A stretch of DNA of 10,008 bases from an uncultured Chlorobiota bacterium (GTDB lineage: Bacteria > Bacteroidota > Kapaibacteriia > OLB7), in the NCBI GenBank assembly GCA_946481475.1, contig CAMLOB010000103.1, positions 1 to 10,008 of the forward strand. The letters are read 5' to 3'. The first letter of the stretch is position 1; the number at the start of each line of letters is the position of its first letter. The notes below the pieces were generated by a model. That model did not search any database and was not told where the DNA came from. It saw only the letters and a program-made list of their open reading frames with translations. A program made the translations under genes and the position numbers. Shown one piece after another: positions 6,951-10,008 of the stretch.

Positions 6951-7238
6951 TTACCGATGATCATCCGAAGGGGGGAGAAGATGCCGGGAATCCTCATCCG
7001 GCAGGTCTCTGAGCCGTTCGGCAAAACGTCGCCGGGCGATCCGGTAACGGATCGAGAGGATGCCGAGGCCGAGAAGTCCGACGCCGACGCCGATCCCGAT
7101 TCCGATGCCGATCAGGGGGAGAAGAAGAATCGCCGCAAGAAGCAACAGAAGGAGCAGGAGTGCCGAGAGGAGGATTCTCGCAAGGGGATTGCGAACCTCT
7201 TTGCCGTTGATGACGATGCGCGATTTCATATCAGCCAT
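6951..7238 (-). CDS. Small membrane protein with glycine-alternating hydrophobic hairpin, 95 aa
   Basis: No family is recognised. A short N-terminal segment with a conserved look (RIVINGKEVRNPLARIL) precedes a hydrophobic stretch. This splits at P41 into a leucine-rich helix (about 22-40, with eight leucines in a row) and a second segment (42-63) built of alternating glycine: IGIGIGIGVGVG at 43-54. A basic cluster RYRIARRR follows, then a charged tail. The DNA behind the glycine part is a six-copy hexamer repeat (7078-7113). ATG 7238 gives 95 residues. ATG 7229 (MKSRIVING) is equally possible, because the GGAG at 7241-7244 is too close to the first ATG and 11 bases from the second. The gene converges on the GH2-like gene across 33 bp and diverges from smc across 51 bp. 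The overlapping + strand frame at 6942-7286 encodes a low-complexity charged chain and is judged a shadow. Confidence 0.65.
   Translation of the reverse strand: MADMKSRIVINGKEVRNPLARILLSALLLLLLLLAAILLLPLIGIGIGIGVGVGLLGLGILSIRYRIARRRFAERLRDLPDEDSRHLLPPSDDHR
7078..7113. repeat. Six-copy imperfect hexamer tandem repeat CCGAYN
   Basis: Six consecutive units read, on the + strand, CCGACG twice, then CCGATC, CCGATT, CCGATG and CCGATC. On the minus strand they encode the alternating Ile/Val-Gly dipeptides of the small membrane protein. Most unit differences fall in codon third positions or swap Ile and Val, so the peptide pattern is kept while the DNA has drifted. Copy number could change by slippage without breaking the frame, since the unit is two codons. 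Confidence 0.75.
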
Positions 7239-7289
7239 TGCTCCACTGCCATAATATTTACACGACCTGATTTATCGAAGATATAGCCA

Positions 7290-10008
7290 ATGTATCTGTC
7301 CAAACTCGAACTTGTCGGATTTAAATCGTTCCCGAAAAAAACCGTTCTCCGTTTTGACGAGGGGGTGACGGCGATTGTCGGACCGAACGGTTGCGGCAAA
7401 TCCAACATCATCGACGCCATTCGCTGGGCCATCGGAGAGCAGCGTGCTTCCGTGCTGCGCTCGGACAAGATGGAGAATGTCATCTTCAACGGTACCGGTC
7501 AGCGCAAGCCGCTCGGTATGGCCGAGGTGTCGCTGACGATTGAAAATACGAAAGGGATTCTGCCGACCGAATACAGCGAGGTGACGATTGCGCGGCGTCT
7601 GTTCCGCAACGGCGATTCGGAATATCTGCTGAACAAGGCGCAGTGTCGTCTGAAAGACATCGTCGAACTCTTCATGGATACCGGAATGGGGGCCAACGCC
7701 TATTCGGTGATCGAGCTGAAGATGATCGAGACGATCCTCTCGGACCGCTCCGGCGACCGCCGCCAGCTCTTCGAGGAGGCGGCCGGCGTCACCCGCTACA
7801 AACAGCGGCGGAAGGAGGCGTTGCGCAAACTCGATGCGACGCGGGGGGATCTCGAACGGGTTAGCGATATCCTGCGCGAAGTGACCAAAAAGGTCAATTC
7901 GCTGGAACGGCAGGCCGGCAAGGCCGAAGAGTACAAGCGGCTGGACGAGGAGCGGAGAGGACTGGATGTGGAGTTGCTGGAACGGGAATATGCCGCCACG
8001 CTCGAGCGGATTGTTCCGCTGGAGGCAAAACTGACCGAGGCACGGACGGCCCGCAGTCAGCTTGATGAACAACTGGCAAAGGAAGAGCTGACGCTTCGCG
8101 AACTGGAGCGGGAGCAGACCGAGATCGAGACGGCGCTGGCTGAGGCGAACAAGGACCTTGCGGCGATCTCCGACCGGATTGCCCAGGTGGAGCGGGAGCG
8201 GGCGGTGGCCCAGGAACGGCGTAAGGCACTCCATAGCGGTATCCAGCGATCCAACCGGGAGGCCGAGGAGGCCAGGGGGGCAATCAAGGCGCTTGAACAG
8301 GATCGCACCGAGATCGAGGGATCGTTGCAGGAGATTCGCGAACAGCTTCAGGAGGCCGGATACGGTTTCGAGGAACTGGAGGAACGTCTGGCGGCGGAGG
8401 CCGAGGAGCTGGCGCAACGCAAACTTCGCGTTCGCGGTTCCCAGGAAGAGGTGGTCGGCGTGATGAACCGGATCGGAGAACTCCGGGGGGAGGAGGAGCG
8501 GATACGCTCCGGAATCGAGACGATCAGCAAACAGCTGGAACGCTATGCCTCCGAAGATGAGGAGACGAAGGAGGAGCGGGACCGGGCGGCCGATATTATC
8601 GACGAGGTAGGAGGAGAACTTGCCGGGGCGGAAGAGGGATTGAACGAGGCGGGAGAGGCGTTTACGCAGGGACAGGAGGAGAAGAACCGGCTGCGCAAGG
8701 CTATCGATGAGATGACCGGACGGATTTCCGATCTGAGAGACGAGATCAATTCCCGTCAGTCCCGGATCGACTTCCTTTCCAGTCTCGTCGATCAGGATGA
8801 GGCGGTCCGGTTTCTGGTGGGGGCCGAGGACTGGAGCGAACCGGAACGGCGGACCGTTTCCGATGTGATCGCAACCGATCCGGAATATGTGCGGGCGGTT
8901 ACCACAGCGTTGGGGGAGGCCGGCGGTTATCTGGTCGTCCCCTCATTCCAGCAGGCGGCCCGGGGCATGCAGCTTCTGGAAGATGAGATGAAGGGGCGGG
9001 CGACGTTCATCTGTCTTGACCGGCTTCCGGAGATCGGCGTCGCGCGGATCGTTCCGGATCACCCCGATGTTATCGGGCTTGCGTCGGAACTCTGCCGGTC
9101 GGACGCGAAATACGACCGGCTGCGCCGGGCTCTGCTCGGCAACACCGTGATTGTCCGCTCGGTGGAAGAGGCTGTTCGGGTGACCGAAGGGGGTGGAGCC
9201 GAACAGGCCGTGACCCTCAACGGCGTTCTGGTTCGCGCAGGGGGTATTGTGCGGGGAGGTGGGAGCCGGAAAAAAGAAGAAGGGACGATCATCGGGCGGA
9301 CGGAGCAGGTGGAACTCCTCGGTCGCGAAGTGGCCGAGCGGACCGAGCGTCTGAGCGCCATGCGAAGCGAGATCGCCTCGATGCAGAGCGCACACGATGC
9401 GATTGATCTCGGTCGCCTTTCCGACGGAGTCCGTCAGGCGCAACACCGTGTCGGCGTGCTGGAGAAGCGACTGGCCCAGGCGGAGTACGAGCAGGAATAT
9501 GCCGAGGACCTGCTTCAACAGCATGCCGAAGAGCGGGAGCGGGGGTTGAAGGATCTGGCCGAAATGGAGGCTGCCCTCAACGGTATCACACCGCGACGTG
9601 ATGCGTTGCTTCAGGAAAAATCACGTCTGGAACAGGAGGCCGTGGCCCTTGGAGAAGAACTTGAAGCCTGCGAAGCCTCCTACGCTGAACTGAATGCCGA
9701 ACTGAATTCACGCAAAATCGTCCTTGTGGAGCTTCAGGGGGAGGAGAAGAACGCACGTCAGGAGCTTGAGCGGATCAAGCGTGACCGTGCCGCGGCCGAG
9801 GGGACGATCAAGAGGGCCGAGCGGGAGGTGCGGGAGGCTGAGGAGAATATCGACCATCTTACCGGTTCGGTCGGGGAACTTGAGACCCGTGCCGAAGAGT
9901 TTCAGAAGGAGCTGGAGGAGGCGCGGGAGGAGCATCGGAAAATTTCCGAGGCGCAGGCCACAAAGCGGGAGGAGATCACCCGCCATGCCGACGCTCTGCG
10001 CGAAGAAC
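7290..10008 (+). CDS. smc: Chromosome segregation ATPase SMC, N-terminal 906 residues
   Basis: SMC is the ATP-driven core of bacterial condensin, which holds and organises chromosome arms with ScpA and ScpB in the cytoplasm. The start MYLSKLELVGFKSF is typical. Walker A is GPNGCGKSN (31-39), with Cys where many have Ser, and the Q-loop Gln is Q51 in RWAIGEQ. The rest of the N-terminal head runs to about 160 and includes FMDTGMGANAYSVIE and RRQLFEEAAGVTRYKQRR. The first coiled-coil arm covers about 165-510. The hinge covers about 515-670, with VSDVIATDPEYVRAV from 523, GRATFICLD, and the glycine-rich GGIVRGGGSRKKEEGTIIGR. The returning coiled coil then runs to the window edge, dense in Glu, Arg, Leu and Gln. 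The C-terminal head with the signature motif and Walker B lies outside. The frame is open without interruption from ATG 7290. No clear ribosome site is seen, which is common in Bacteroidota. Confidence 0.97.
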   Translation, partial: MYLSKLELVGFKSFPKKTVLRFDEGVTAIVGPNGCGKSNIIDAIRWAIGEQRASVLRSDKMENVIFNGTGQRKPLGMAEVSLTIENTKGILPTEYSEVTIARRLFRNGDSEYLLNKAQCRLKDIVELFMDTGMGANAYSVIELKMIETILSDRSGDRRQLFEEAAGVTRYKQRRKEALRKLDATRGDLERVSDILREVTKKVNSLERQAGKAEEYKRLDEERRGLDVELLEREYAATLERIVPLEAKLTEARTARSQLDEQLAKEELTLRELEREQTEIETALAEANKDLAAISDRIAQVERERAVAQERRKALHSGIQRSNREAEEARGAIKALEQDRTEIEGSLQEIREQLQEAGYGFEELEERLAAEAEELAQRKLRVRGSQEEVVGVMNRIGELRGEEERIRSGIETISKQLERYASEDEETKEERDRAADIIDEVGGELAGAEEGLNEAGEAFTQGQEEKNRLRKAIDEMTGRISDLRDEINSRQSRIDFLSSLVDQDEAVRFLVGAEDWSEPERRTVSDVIATDPEYVRAVTTALGEAGGYLVVPSFQQAARGMQLLEDEMKGRATFICLDRLPEIGVARIVPDHPDVIGLASELCRSDAKYDRLRRALLGNTVIVRSVEEAVRVTEGGGAEQAVTLNGVLVRAGGIVRGGGSRKKEEGTIIGRTEQVELLGREVAERTERLSAMRSEIASMQSAHDAIDLGRLSDGVRQAQHRVGVLEKRLAQAEYEQEYAEDLLQQHAEERERGLKDLAEMEAALNGITPRRDALLQEKSRLEQEAVALGEELEACEASYAELNAELNSRKIVLVELQGEEKNARQELERIKRDRAAAEGTIKRAEREVREAEENIDHLTGSVGELETRAEEFQKELEEAREEHRKISEAQATKREEITRHADALREE

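Noticed and set aside
6942..7286. 114-codon + strand frame opposite the small membrane protein
   Set aside because: It gives a low-complexity Asp-Ala/Lys-Glu chain. The minus-strand frame gives a coherent N terminus, membrane hairpin and basic stop-transfer cluster.
7380..7406. Cys in the SMC Walker A motif (GPNGCGKSN) as an anomaly
   Set aside because: Cys at this place is common in SMC proteins of Bacteroidota and other phyla, so it is not unusual.
7272..8417. 381-codon minus-strand frame opposite smc
   Set aside because: The leucine- and phenylalanine-rich translation is the antisense reading of a Glu/Lys-rich coiled coil.
9270..9276. AAAAAAG run in smc as a programmed frameshift site
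   Set aside because: The frame reads AAA AAA GAA, so the heptamer is in the wrong phase for a -1 slip, and the hinge sequence continues normally after it.
1..10008. Mobile elements, CRISPR arrays, tRNA or rRNA genes, toxin-antitoxin or defence modules
   Set aside because: A read of both strands showed no transposase or integrase motifs, no spaced direct repeats, no cloverleaf and no rRNA-like conserved blocks. All long stretches are covered by the genes listed.

Overview
The window looks like a GC-rich chromosome segment from the Bacteroidota/Chlorobiota side of the tree (Chlorobi, Ignavibacteria or Kapabacteria-like), though this is an inference. The clues are a PorV/PorQ-type outer-membrane barrel tail, a GWxTD-domain exported protein, Gram-negative lipid A and LPS-core enzymes, and a near-ideal Bacteroidota-type promoter (TTG-N20-TACCTTTG). 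Nothing points to mobile DNA: I saw no transposase, integrase, phage gene, CRISPR array, tRNA or rRNA. Base and codon use look even across the window.

Layout, left to right. Positions 1-432 hold the 3' end of an outer-membrane barrel gene, followed by a nested hairpin with a T tract (471-531) that probably terminates it. From 607 a tightly packed + strand operon runs: a secreted GWxTD protein (607-2049), a lipid A-type acyltransferase (2070-2945), a family 9 glycosyltransferase of the heptosyltransferase kind (2938-3954) and a small predicted exported protein (3951-4190). The last three junctions are +20, -8 and -4 bp, so co-transcription and translational coupling are likely. A second promoter lies across the end of the small gene and drives, or boosts, a large gene (4254-6917). 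That gene encodes a periplasmic glycoside hydrolase family 2-like module fused to six C-terminal membrane segments. Both catalytic glutamates expected of the GH2 fold appear to be replaced.

After a 33-bp convergent gap, a small membrane hairpin protein is encoded on the minus strand (6951-7238). It diverges over a 51-bp spacer from smc (7290 to the window edge). The smc gene has its N-terminal head, first coiled-coil arm, hinge and part of the return arm, and lacks the C-terminal head only because the window ends.

The theme of 1-6917 is the cell envelope: an outer-membrane barrel, a secreted protein of unknown role, lipid A acylation, LPS-core sugar transfer, and a membrane-anchored pseudo-glycosidase that could bind rather than cut a surface glycan. 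The smc gene is a separate housekeeping unit. The most unusual object is the GH2-like/membrane fusion.
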